From assembly GCA_020698575.1 (NCBI GenBank), contig CM036256.1, positions 12,539,908 through 12,603,907 of the forward strand: a stretch of 64,000 nucleotides of DNA, written 5' to 3'. This document shows positions 11,391-21,135 of this stretch, piece after piece. The translations under genes were made by a program, and so were the position numbers. Numbering within the stretch: the stretch's first letter is position 1; every line of letters starts with the position of its first letter. Origin of the DNA: Bostrychus sinensis. Its lineage: Eukaryota > Chordata > Actinopteri > Gobiiformes > Eleotridae. Under the pieces are notes generated by a model. The model made no database searches and was not told the DNA's origin. It saw only the letters and a list, made by a program, of their open reading frames with translations.

Positions 11391-11929
11391 TGGAAGTGAT
11401 GTCTTATTTGCTTTAAATCACCAATGTAGTAGGCTAGTACACGCTACTTAATGAGCCATTGGCTAACTTTTTTTAACCTGGTTCAGCAGCAACTTGTCCA
11501 ACACATTCCTCTGTTGCATTGTTTTAGTTTTGTGACTTTTACCCTCAACAGTTGGTGCTGCTTAGAGGTTGGTTTAAATGTCCAAGGGCCGTTCTGTTGT
11601 ATACATTTTTTGAGATTTTAAGTTAGTTTTTTAGTTAGCTTATTTTACCGCTTCACGTAGCCTTTTGTTAAATAGTGTACTATTTGTGTCTATCAAGTTT
11701 TTTTTCCTGCTGCTCCGCTGTCAGGTCTGTCCCAGTCGCAGTCAATACAGAATCAGCTTCAGCCCCGTCTTCTCCCCAGTCACCCTGCTCTTTCACTGTC
11801 AACTGAAGAAGATGAGCTCTTGATAATTAAAACTTAACGTGCTAAATGATAAGCATAGTATACATTGTGGTTAATAATTGTTTGATCCAGTAGTTTAGAC
11901 TGCTGCTTAAGTTCTGTTATAGACCTCGG

Positions 11930-12175
11930 TTATTCCTGTTTTACTCCTGGTTTTAGATCAGATTTATTCCTAGTTTAGTCCTAGTTTTGGGCTTGTTTTA
12001 GTCCTGGTTTTAGTTTTAGAATTGGCACAGACCTTGCTTAGAGCTGGTTTAGTCCTAGTTTTGTCCATATTTACACTCAGTTTAGCCCATTTTTTAGTAA
12101 TGCTCATTTTAAGTGGTACTTTTTGGTACTTCTATTGTCTGAGGTGGTACTTAGTGTGAACAGTTTAGAATAATA
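11930..12175 (+). repeat. Degenerate TTTAGTCCTGG minisatellite
   Basis: About 10-14-bp degenerate units of the form ctggttttagtcctagttt are repeated, then a ggtacttctattgtctgaggtggtactt segment. The same composite occurs at 13,607-13,877 and 31,660-31,826, and inverted at 40,557-41,045. Confidence 0.7.
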
Positions 12176-12464
12176 ATTTTTAATACAAATATAATTCTGT
12201 TTTGCTTTTATAATTAAAGTCAATTACAACCACTTTAAATATTTTTCCTTTTCTTAGAGGCAGCTATTTAATTGTTCTCATAGCAAAGTATGAATGTTAT
12301 TTAATGTTACCCTGCTGTAAAACGTCCATCTAAGACGTGTTTAAAGGAAAATGAGTGTTTTATAGGCTATGTTAAACCTGGTCTAGAAAAAATGTTGGTG
12401 GGGGGCCCAATGTAAAATCTTTTCAGGGGGGCCAGAATACCTGGCGGCACCCCTGCCCTGAGGT

Positions 12465-12755
12465 TAAGGTATAATTTATTGTCCCTGTAGAGAAATTCTC
12501 TGCATTTGACCCATTCTTCAATGCCGCTGGGGCAACCTGTCAGGAAAGAGCAGCCGCGGTGCAGCGTCTGGGACCCATCTCCAGATCTTGAGCCCAGATC
12601 CTAGTCAGGAGTATCTGGCTGGCAGATTGTGCAGGTTTTAGGGTAATAAGGGAAACTCACCCAGACATGGGGAAAACATGCGAACTCCACACAGAAAGCC
12701 CCCACAGGAATCGAACCCTGAACCTTCTAACCACTAAGCCACTGTGCCGCCTCAA
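12465..12755 (+). repeat. Dispersed fish repeat, tRNA-gene-like end
   Basis: Signature phrases ctctgcatttgacccattc, cgcggtgcagcgtctggga and gcgaactccacacagaaagc, ending in aatcgaaccctgaaccttc, a tRNA-like B-box/T-arm sequence in antisense. The arrangement is typical of a widespread teleost SINE-type repeat. Not a functional tRNA gene: no complete cloverleaf is visible. Confidence 0.6.
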
Positions 12756-13606
12756 CTCTACTACACACAGCGCGTGATGCACATAATAGTGTTTATTAAA
12801 GTGTTTGCAAAAGATGGTTCTTCATTTTGTATCACTATAGAAGCATAACAATACACTATAATGCCATGGTGTCCTCACCCATTCTTTACTTTAGCTGTAT
12901 ATCTCTATATATTTAATACTTCACATCTCATGGAGTTTAAACCACTACAAATATCTATTGACAAAGTTTTGATAACTTAATGTAGGCTTTTGTCTGGTGA
13001 AGCTCAAATGTTGAAGCAGTAATAATTGGCTGTAAGGGCGGTAGTCGTCAACAATATATTTACTCTTTTATGTCACAAAAACATTTGTGACAATTTGTCT
13101 AAAAGAATGAGAAACACTAAACTGATGGAAACCCCAGAGTTTTGACCTACCTGTTTTCAGAAATGTTTTTCTCATTAAGGAATTGAGCAAACTGTAGAAA
13201 CATCCTCAAATCATTAGGCTATAGTCCAACAACATATCTTTACATCTTTATCTCCCAATTCTCCTCATAAACATCTAGGTAATGACTCCTATTATAACTT
13301 TGTTTGGTCTAATTGTGAAGCATCTCCACACAGGTCTGGTCTGAGTGTGCTTCCCATGGCTCCAAATGCTGAACCCATTACCTCTGAGTCTCGTAAAGAA
13401 GTTTCCCAAGCACCTGTTTATCTCCTCAGCCCGGGACGCACTACACTTTGATCACAACTTAGGACATCACAGTAAGTAATATTGACTCACTTTGCAATAC
13501 TTTGTAGCACTACTTTCCACATCTTAATATAAAAAATCTTTAACTCCAGGATGTGATGTTTACATAAGACTCTTGTAAAAGATCGGACCCCAGAAACCCC
13601 ATAGGC

Positions 13607-13877
13607 CAGGGGTATGGGTATTACTGGTGGTATGGGACTTCTTCTGGTGGTACGCAGGAGTCTTTTGCAGATCAAGTCCCAATTTAGTTTCATTTAGTTT
13701 TTAGAGTTTTGGTTAAGTTCTTGTTTAGTTCTGGTTTCGCCCTGATTTAATCCCAATTTAGTCCTCGTTTACTACTTGTTTAGGCATTTTGGCTTATTGT
13801 AGTTAATTAAAGATAATACTTGGAAAGGCAAATATTTTCTGAGGTGGTACTTGGTCTGAAAAGTTTGAGAATCACTG
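13607..13877. mobile_element. Small hAT-like element carrying the TTTAGTCCTGG minisatellite
   Basis: Starts CAGGGGTATGGGTATTACTGG and ends gtttgagaatCACTG. The flanks (ccataggc at 13,599-13,606 and ccgtagac at 13,878-13,885) match at 6 of 8 positions, consistent with a decayed 8-bp duplication. The interior has the degenerate gttctggtttcgccctgat-type repeats. Confidence 0.55.
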
Positions 13878-14344
13878 CCGTAGACTTTTACTGTCAACTG
13901 GTTCGTGTTAAGATGGACCATGGGGTTACAGGAGAAGAGGTAGTGTTATATGAACCAGGTGTTGGAGCTGTCACTGGGGCAGAAGACTGGGCTAAGACAC
14001 TGTCTGTTTTTAATTATTACTCATAGTGCGCCATATTTTCTGGGTCAAAGCATGCAAAGAGGGCACATTTTTGAGTGAGACAAGGCACCATGGAGGAGTT
14101 TGTAGAAGAAATACCCTGTCAGCCCTTTCACCCTCACATTCCTGCAGAGGTGGAGATGCTGAACAGCGTCCTGCCGAGAGGGAAATGTTTGGTTTACTAA
14201 AAATATCTGCCCTCACATCTGGGTACAAATGTTGGAGCTGTCTGTGATTTATATGCCTTAATAGCTTATGTCTTAATTAACTTTGTCAAGGGCATCAGTG
14301 AAGAATATACAAAGGCATCTTTTGAATACAAAATGTATTGTTGA

Positions 14345-14690
14345 GGAAAGGGAGGGCACAGTAGCAGAGCAGTTACTGCTCTCGTCTCCCAGCAAGGAGA
14401 TCATGGGTTCGATCCTTGGGCTGGCTGACTCACAAACTCTCTGGGTGGAGTCTGCATGTCCTCCCTGTGTTACCGTGGGTTCTCAACAAGACATGCTCCT
14501 GTTAGGTGAATAGGTGATTCTAAATTGCCCTGAGTGAATGGTTGTCTGTCTGTGTGTGTTTCTGTGTCAGCCCTGCAATAAGCTGGCCCCTGTCCAGGGT
14601 GTACCCCGCCTAAGGCCCAAAGTTACTGGGATAGACTACAGTACCTGTGTACCAGGAATAAGTGAAAGAAGATGAATGAACTGAGACGCA
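14345..14690 (+). repeat. SINE-type repeat, full length
   Basis: The 5' part resembles a tRNA-derived head (gcacagtagcagagcagttactgctctcg, then gggttcgatccttggg, a B-box-like sequence). The body has gtggagtctgcatgtcctcc, ctaaattgccc, gaatggttgtctgtctgtg and ccagggtgtaccccgcc, with an aagaagatgaatgaa tail. Partial relatives lie at 14,720-14,815, 41,750-41,930, 54,860-55,035 and, inverted, 59,880-60,085. Confidence 0.75.
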
Positions 14691-14719
14691 CAATGAATGC
14701 TATATATCCCATAGACATT

Positions 14720-14820
14720 CATTTTAATTATAGCTGTGACCATCTGGCCAATGTCCTGGGTGTACCCTGCCCAAAGTAGCTGGGACAAGCTCCATCAGTG
14801 GCAGTGATAAATGAATGACA
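14720..14820 (+). repeat. Partial SINE-type repeat (3' part)
   Basis: Contains ctgggtgtaccctgcc and agctgggacaagctcc, then a gataaatgaatgac tail. It is a second, truncated copy directly after 14,345-14,690. Confidence 0.55.
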
Positions 14821-15288
14821 ATGCATTGCTTTTGGCTGTTATACATCAACTTTCATTATCTGAAAAAATGTAATTCTATAATGTGAGCATTACCTAACTC
14901 TATTACTGATCTTCTTAATTAAGACAATAACAGTGATATTACTGGCTCTGGCAATTGTTTGCTTCTAGGCTTCTGCATTTATTTTATATATTTTTGTTTC
15001 ACTTCACATTGGGTTTGTCATAAAGTATTAACATTACATTCGTTGTCAGATGAGCAAGAGCTTTTGTACCAGCTTCAGTTTTGTAAACTGTAAAATAATC
15101 TAAAGTCACTGTTAGTGTTTGAGTGCATATAACTGCTGTATGCAAAGTACTCCTCAATAACACCACACAACATAATAGAAAAAGACAGAAATAAAAAAAT
15201 GACTAGTGATAACTAATATTTATTAATTGTAGCATAATGTGCTAAGTAAGCTACTTAATTATAGAAAAGAACAAGAAAGCCATATCTT

Positions 15289-15290
<2 letters not shown>

Positions 15291-15330
<40 letters not shown>
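15291..15330 (+). repeat. (TAA)13 microsatellite
   Basis: Uninterrupted TAA run, followed by gcattagtcttatatagcgc. The same microsatellite plus downstream phrase recurs at about 51,630-51,700, so the microsatellite is part of a dispersed element. Confidence 0.95.
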
Positions 15331-15331
<1 letters not shown>

Positions 15332-15392
15332 CATTAGTCTTATATAGCGCTTTTCTAAACACTCATAGTTGCTTTACAATTTGGTGCATTGT

Positions 15393-15451
15393 TCTAGACT
15401 AAACATCACACACAATTTATCTAATAAATTGTGTGTGATGTTGAGTCTAGA
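15393..15451. repeat. Near-perfect 27-bp inverted repeat (hairpin)
   Basis: Arms 15,393-15,419 and 15,425-15,451 are reverse complements with one mismatch and enclose a 5-base loop. The arms begin and end with tctaga and contain catcacacacaattta. It may be a fold-back MITE core, a cruciform, or an inverted duplication. The loop is short for a microRNA precursor. Confidence 0.85.
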
Positions 15452-15679
15452 GGCATAGATGGCTAGCAAAGAAGAACTGCTGTAAATACTGCAACCCCAA
15501 AACTTTGTCTCCCTCTTCATGAGTGGCCTTGGGGTTTTTAGGACACTAATGTTTAATTCCATGTTGAAAATTTTGTCAAATTGTTTTTTGTGTTTTTTAT
15601 TATTAGTTTATCTTTGGTTCTGTTTCAGTCCCATGACTAAGCATTATCTTATGCAAGGCCTGTGGATGCGACAGTGTTA

Positions 15680-15847
15680 AATGCTGGATTACCGGCCATC
15701 GACACGAAGCAAAGACACTAATTGGATAATGGTGCAGCAGAAGAGGCACAAATAGACCTGGCTGGGTCAACACAAGTCAAGCACTGCATCCGCACAACAC
15801 ACTTTGTTGTTTGCTGCGAACGAGGAAGCACCTGCTGTCTTCTACTG
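15680..15847 (+). promoter_or_regulatory. clul1: Candidate clul1 upstream promoter and non-coding exon
   Basis: A non-repetitive stretch 1.6 kb before the clul1 start carries GGATTA (15,686-15,691, an OTX/CRX-type site) and CTAATTGG (15,718-15,725, a Ret-1/PCE-like site). It ends at a possible donor, ctg|gtatgt at 15,848. CLUL1 is known as a retina/cone-enriched gene, which would fit, but both motifs are short and common. The link to clul1 is inference. Confidence 0.3.
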
Positions 15848-15854
15848 GTATGTT

Positions 15855-17370
15855 TATTATCACACATTTTTCTCACACCTATCTAATGTTACTGCAATTT
15901 AATTATATTTAGTTAAGTGCAACATTTTTACTGCCAATCTTGGTTTGTTTGTTTTTTTGTTTGTCTGCAAGCAAAATAACTCTCGTAATGGTCAGATTTT
16001 GAAGAAAATTTCAGGAAAGATCAGTAATGGGCTAAGGAATCACTGTCTGGATCAAGGATTTTTCTGTACAATTTTGCAAGATAGGGCCAAGATACTAACT
16101 CCAGCCACAAGGGGTCAGCAAAGGACCAATTAGTTCTAGTTGATTATTTATTGTGAGATATATGTGCTTTGTGGCTCAATGAACATACACCCGTGGAGTA
16201 GAAAATCTTAGGTTTAAATACAGGTCTGAGCACTAAATACAGTATTTACCATTGAAGGATAAGGCTAATCCTATGCAAAGTACATTTTCTATTGGTTTGT
16301 AGTCAGTGGACCATAACAAAGCTGACTGTCTAGCCCACCTAAACCTATAAGGAAATAAGGCTCCCTCTGAGTACATCCTCCTTTACAGTAAATCCCTGCT
16401 GGTGCCAGCTTGTGTAACAACCACAGAGTATATAACATCACACGTTAAACCAGGCCAAGTCTCTCTAACGAATAAACCAAGGCTGAAGTAATGAGTAAAC
16501 ACAAAGTTTGCTAAAGTTTGAGGGTGTTTTGTGACCTGGCATTTGGTGACAGAGCAGATGGAGGAGACAAACACAGCTACACAGTCTAAAGGATCACCCC
16601 CCGAGGAGCGCTGAGTGGAGCGGCTTGGCAACAAATTAGGGACTCAGGACGAGAGGAGACAGGAGAAGAAAACAAAACTCATTTAGAAGGCCTAATAAAA
16701 TGAGACTGAAGCGAGATTAAGAATCCTTCCATCAGTATCGTAAGATATAATAAAAAGCTGTACTGTGAAATATATTGTAGGCATAGAATGTACAATAAAT
16801 AAAAATAAATTTCAGTCAAGATTTCAGTGACATTTTCAGTTGTGGAATCAAAACAATCATCAATTGCAACCTCAAATACTTGTATGTTTCATTTTGCTCT
16901 TGTTTTAAATAACAATAACAATATATGGTTTATTGGAAAAGTATTCACCCAGTTTGGAAGAAATTTATAAAGAGGAGTTTAAAAAAATTGTGCAAATGGT
17001 AATGTCGATTTTAGGTAAAACTCCACAGCTGTGCAACTGTACACGATGTACTTTCATTTTCTGACCATTCAGAAGCCTATGTAACTTGGACATTTGATTG
17101 TTCTCTATGTGCGCAGTCAGATGTGTAGCTCCCCCAAGTGGCAGAAATATGTATAGTCATAAACACTCTTGTTGACTGATTCTTAGCTTGAAATCCTATT
17201 ATTGCTTTAAAATACCAAAACAGTGCTGTAGTCCAGTAGCTTAACAACAGGATGATGTTGGGAAATGGCTCAACTCCTAACAAACACAGCATGTAACATA
17301 ATAGAGAAAGTATCTAACAACATTATGCTTTGGCTGCACAAACAGTGACTTAACTGAAACCAAAAATAAC
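15855..17370. other. Spacer between candidate clul1 promoter and clul1
   Basis: AT-rich DNA with no convincing exon on either strand. Short open frames (15,945-16,133 plus, 16,383-16,634 minus) have no recognisable protein features. Confidence 0.5.
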
Positions 17371-17408
17371 ATATGCCAACAGAGAGAGGATTGCGTCCAA
17401 GCAGAAAA

Positions 17409-17511
17409 ATGAAGCTCCTGTTGAGTTTGGCTGTTGTGGTGGTGACACTGGGCGTCCTGCAATCTGCATCAGACAACCAGCCCGAAATCATCTCAGAGGA
17501 AACATTAATGC
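17409..17511 (+). CDS. clul1: clul1 coding exon 1
   Basis: Signal peptide and start of the mature chain, ending with one base of a split codon before donor gtgagt. Confidence 0.88.
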
Positions 17512-20500
17512 GTGAGTCTAAATGTAAAATGCTTGACTACAATAAAAAAAAACAAGTGCTTTTTAATAACAGACCATTACACAGCTTTTGCATTTATTAC
17601 ATTTTTATCCTTAACTATATTGTTTAATAAAGATGTTTCAAAATGCACAGTGTAAAGTTGTGTTGTATTAATTTGAACAAAGTATGACAAATTTAAATCT
17701 ATAATGTTGAATGTTTAATCATATAGACATTTAGAGCTCCATAAAACACAAACAACAGTGTCTCACCCCTTGTCTTACATCCTGGTCATAGAGCTGTCCC
17801 GGGACGGGGAGAAGCTGGTGGATGAGGAGATGAGAAAGGCCCTGTACGGAGTGAAGCAGATGAGAGAGGTCATGTGGAGGAATGAGCAGAAACACGAACA
17901 TCTCATGAAATCTCTACAGCACAGCAGCGACAAGAAGAAGGTCACTGACATATTTGATTACAAAGGCAATAGCATTTATACTGTGCTACCCATTTAAGAC
18001 AAACAACAATACAATCTTCAGCACCTGTGGCATCATTGTTGTCTTCCTGATTAAGTTGTTGTCCAGGTTGAAATAAGTTTTGAAATATGTGATAGTACTT
18101 GTATGTTTTTATCATTTGGGTTAAATCTGTCTCTCTGAGTGCAGGGTGCAGTTCAACTGGCCCAGGAGGTCACAGCGAAGTTGACGGAGGCTGAGGAGCA
18201 GTGTAAGGACTCCCTCCAGTCTGAATGGGACGAGTGCAGACCCTGTTTAGAAAACGCTTGTAAGGACTTCTACACTTCCACCTGCCGCAGGGGCTTCGCT
18301 ACTTTCCACACCAAGGTCAGTAAACAAGGCAAATCAGTACACTTTCATTCTCCAAGTCAGTTTATCACTCTACTCGACTACGCCTATAGTTTGACTGTAT
18401 TCTGTATTATTTGAACACACTTTATAAAACTTGCAATATTCTGCAAAAATCCCAGTGTGAGGCTCTAATGTGTCTGTAAAGATAGCTATTTTTACAAAAT
18501 GTGAATAATTTGAACATGTCCAAATAGAAAAAATACCTTAATCTACCACATGTAGTAGTGTTAAATATGTTTTAAGCATTTGGCAAATTTCCAAACATGA
18601 CTGAAACCTGATTTTAAAAGATTGAAGTGCTTATTGACAGATGCACACCACCTATGAGGAAAAAAATGTCCTATATCTTTTCACTTAAATGTATGCTCAA
18701 GTTAAAATTACAATATATAAAATTGTAATAGCCCAGGTTTTCACATATCAGTATCATTCTAAAGAGATGTTCTTGTGTTTGTAGGTGGAGAACTTCTTTC
18801 GCAGAGTTTCCAGACGTTTTGGCCCCCAGGAGCCAAGGCTCGAGTCCGGGGACATCCTCGTGAACCAGGGCAACACCGAGACCGACGTAAACCGTATCGA
18901 GGAGTCCTTTAACCAGCTCGTGACCAGAGTGGGCGCTGTGGTGAACCGCAGCATGGCCCTCGTGTCCCAAATGAAAGGCAAACTAGATCAGTCCATCCAG
19001 ACCACCTTTCTGAACAACACACAGGACGCTCTGATGGAGGAGGAATCCTCTGACCCCTTCTACCCGGGCCGGGACTCCGGGTTTCTGCAGGGGGTGGGGC
19101 TGGATGAGGTATTGGACTCCTTCTTTGATTTTGGCCGCAGCGTGGTGGAGGAGTTCGGGGCAGTGGTCACACAGGTGTTCGGAGACCTGAACGAAGCGGT
19201 CGAAGAGGCAAAAAAGAAAGGTATTTGAAATGTAACAGAAAATGTTCATTGTTGTAGGGCTTGACATTAACTTTTTTGCTCACTGGCCACTGTGTCAAGT
19301 CCTTTTTTTAAAAATTGCTACCGAATTAGGGTTTTTACTTGCCAGAATTTAATTTGTTCAAATGTTTATTTCATAATTTTATTGTATTTTATAGAATACA
19401 ATAAGCTTAATGAAATGTAGAGCTTGCTTTTATGTGTAGCCTAGACAAGGATTTATCAAATATGTGGAAATCAGGTTTATCTAGGCAGAATAAATTTGAA
19501 CTTTTTGCATGTGGTCCGTCCTAATACATGTTATGTTTTTGTTTTCTCAGATCATGATAAATTACTTTGTACTAAATTAGGTGGTCACTGAAACACCTCT
19601 AAAGTTAAGATACATGCATAAAATCCAACTGGCCAAAGTGGCTAATGAGACCAAAAGTGCTACTAGCCAAAATGGAAATCTACCAGCATTTGACCTCATG
19701 TGGTGTGATTTCGAAATTGTAACTTTTTTTGACAGAAAGGGAAAGCATCCCCCGCTTCTTCCAAAACAGGAAGCTCTGCAGAGATCTCCGTAAACAGACA
19801 TCAGAGTGTTGGCAGCTGCAGAGCCAGTGCGAGGCCTGCCAGGGGGCGCTACTCACAGGTGAAGTCCCCACTGCCCCATTAAACTCATGGGGGTCATGTT
19901 AAATTAACTTACCTCAGCTCTCCCCTCAATTCCCCGTCAGAGTGCCCCAGCGTGCGGGACCTTCATGTGGAGCTGGATGAAGTGTCCCAGCTGCTGGACG
20001 CCTCCAGAGAGCAGTACGAGGAGATCCTGTCCATCGTCCAGAGACACATGGACGAGACTCTGAACTGGCTCAGCAACATGGCATCAGAGTTCAGCTGGGT
20101 CTCATGGGTCCCTCAGTCAGCCACCAACAGGAGCGCCCCACAGAACATTTTCAGAGTCACTATGGTACTAATGTACATCATTGTTATACAGCTTTGTTTA
20201 GCACATTTTTCCCATTTTTGTTTTATCACCATATTGCCCATAATAGTATGTCTCATAGTAGTAGTGTCATCCTTTAAATTATGTCATGATATAATGGTAT
20301 AACCTGCCTATAAGTGCTGATTCCTATTTACTTTAGGCTATTTAATTAATCTATTTTACCTATTATTTATTCTCCCAGAGTGCTTGTGTGCAACTGAGCT
20401 ATTGCCCTGCTGAGGATAATGTTAAAGACTGAATGGTGATTTTTTTCTCTGTAGGTGGCGCCAGAGAACCACGATGAGAACCTGCCAGTGCGTGATACCA

Positions 20501-20737
20501 AAGTGGAGGTGAACATCCTGAACTCCCCCTCTCTGATCCTGACTGTCCCAGGAGAGCTGGAGCTGCAGGACCCCACCTTCATCGAGTATGTGGCCCAGGA
20601 GGCTCTGGACAAATACAAGGAGATGGTCAGGTACGGGTCCCACCACAGGCCAAATACCTCGAAGATTGATTTATTTGTGCATTACTGTACAAATGATACT
20701 GTTTTTTCTTTGTGTCCACAGATTTGAAGATGTGTAA
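17409..20737 (+). CDS. clul1: Clusterin-like protein 1 (retinal)
   Basis: Secreted clusterin relative, expressed mainly in retina/cone photoreceptors in mammals; a chaperone-like role is presumed from clusterin but not proven. Eight coding exons: 17,409-17,511; 17,792-17,940; 18,145-18,315; 18,785-19,220; 19,736-19,858; 19,941-20,164; 20,455-20,630; 20,722-20,737. The junctions stay in frame and give 465 aa, against about 466 in human. A signal peptide (MKLLLSLAVVVVTLGVLQSA) starts the protein; an in-frame ATG at 17,373 would put charged residues before it, so 17,409 is preferred. Both five-cysteine clusters of the clusterin fold are present (C104, C115, C118, C123, C131 and C301, C311, C318, C321, C329). 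N-glycosylation sequons include NRS in exon 4 (aligned with a human site), NNT and a second NRS. Convergent with yes1. The exon 2 donor (gtcact) is weak. Confidence 0.95.
17792..17940 (+). CDS. clul1: clul1 coding exon 2
   Basis: Encodes SRDGEKLVDEEMRKALYGVK and a coiled-coil-like stretch, matching the human EEVKKALTGIKQM region. It ends KKK before a GT donor (gtcact) that is weaker than the others. Confidence 0.88.
18145..18315 (+). CDS. clul1: clul1 coding exon 3
   Basis: 171 bp in phase 0 at both ends, holding the first five-cysteine cluster (C...C..C....C.......C, for example DECRPCLENAC). Confidence 0.92.
18785..19220 (+). CDS. clul1: clul1 coding exon 4
   Basis: The largest exon (436 bp). 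It encodes the central region, including VNRSMALVSQMKGKLDQ, which aligns with a conserved glycosylated segment in human CLUL1, and ends in EEAKKK before donor gtattt. Confidence 0.92.
19255..19700. repeat. MITE-like sequence in clul1 intron 4
   Basis: The left edge gggcttgacattaac followed by ttttttgctcactggccactg is the inverted equivalent of 46,275-46,310. Internal phrases about the words ctggccaaagtggcta recur at 45,575. Boundaries are approximate. Confidence 0.5.
19736..19858 (+). CDS. clul1: clul1 coding exon 5
   Basis: Holds four of the five cysteines of the second cluster (KLCRDLRKQTSEC, then QCEAC). Acceptor gacag, donor gtgaag. Confidence 0.92.
19941..20164 (+). CDS. clul1: clul1 coding exon 6
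   Basis: Begins with ECPSVRDLHVELDEVSQL, completing the cysteine cluster, and continues through a helix with FSWVSWV, as in human FGWVSEL. Donor gtacta after ATG. Confidence 0.9.
20455..20630 (+). CDS. clul1: clul1 coding exon 7
   Basis: C-terminal domain: LILTVPGELELQDPTFIEYV, then QEALDKYKEMV, parallel to the human FTLKIPLEES and IGYVVAKALQHFKE pieces. Donor gtacgg. Confidence 0.9.
20722..20737 (+). CDS. clul1: clul1 coding exon 8 (stop)
   Basis: Sixteen bases after acceptor ccacag encode FEDV and TAA. The tiny terminal exon keeps the frame and gives a C-terminus of the expected length. Confidence 0.75.
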
Positions 20738-20918
20738 AACTGCTGAGATTTACCTCTACAAAGGCACTTTATTAGGAGTATAAGATTGTATTTCTTGCAT
20801 TGTGGCTCAGTAATGTGTAAAATGGGTTTCATACAATACCTGTGGATACGTTACAGAAGTAATGGAAGTATTTACATGCATTTTTATCATCGCTTCCATT
20901 TATTCTGAACCTTCCAGT

Positions 20919-20924
20919 ATTAAA
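20919..20924 (+). terminator. clul1: Possible clul1 poly(A) signal ATTAAA
   Basis: ATTAAA 182 bp past the stop. A canonical AATAAA at 21,247-21,252 is the alternative and would make clul1 overlap the yes1 3' UTR. Confidence 0.4.
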
Positions 20925-21129
20925 GCCCTCTATGGACCACACATCAAAATGCACAACACATATTTTTCAGTGCCCCTACTCCCAGCAGCAGATTTGGATT
21001 GCTCTTGTCTGTCTCTCCAAAGTGTTAGTGTGCTTAAATATCTAGTGAACAAAAATCCTTTATCTAAAGTATCTATGCTCGAAGATTATCAATTATTTTG
21101 AGAAGGTCCCAACAACTTTAAGTAAAACT

Positions 21130-21135
21130 TTTATT
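21130..21135 (-). terminator. yes1: Possible yes1 poly(A) signal
   Basis: AATAAA on the minus strand about 1.4 kb after the yes1 stop, with a downstream T/G-containing stretch. Other minus-strand AATAAA copies near 21,673 and 21,870 could serve shorter transcripts. Confidence 0.35.

Noticed and set aside
12680..12755. tRNA-like sequence (aatcgaaccctgaacc)
   Set aside because: Part of a dispersed SINE-type repeat; no full cloverleaf or terminator.
18671..19267. Minus-strand open frames over clul1 exon 4
   Set aside because: Antisense shadows of a long GC-rich exon; the plus-strand translation matches the CLUL1 family.
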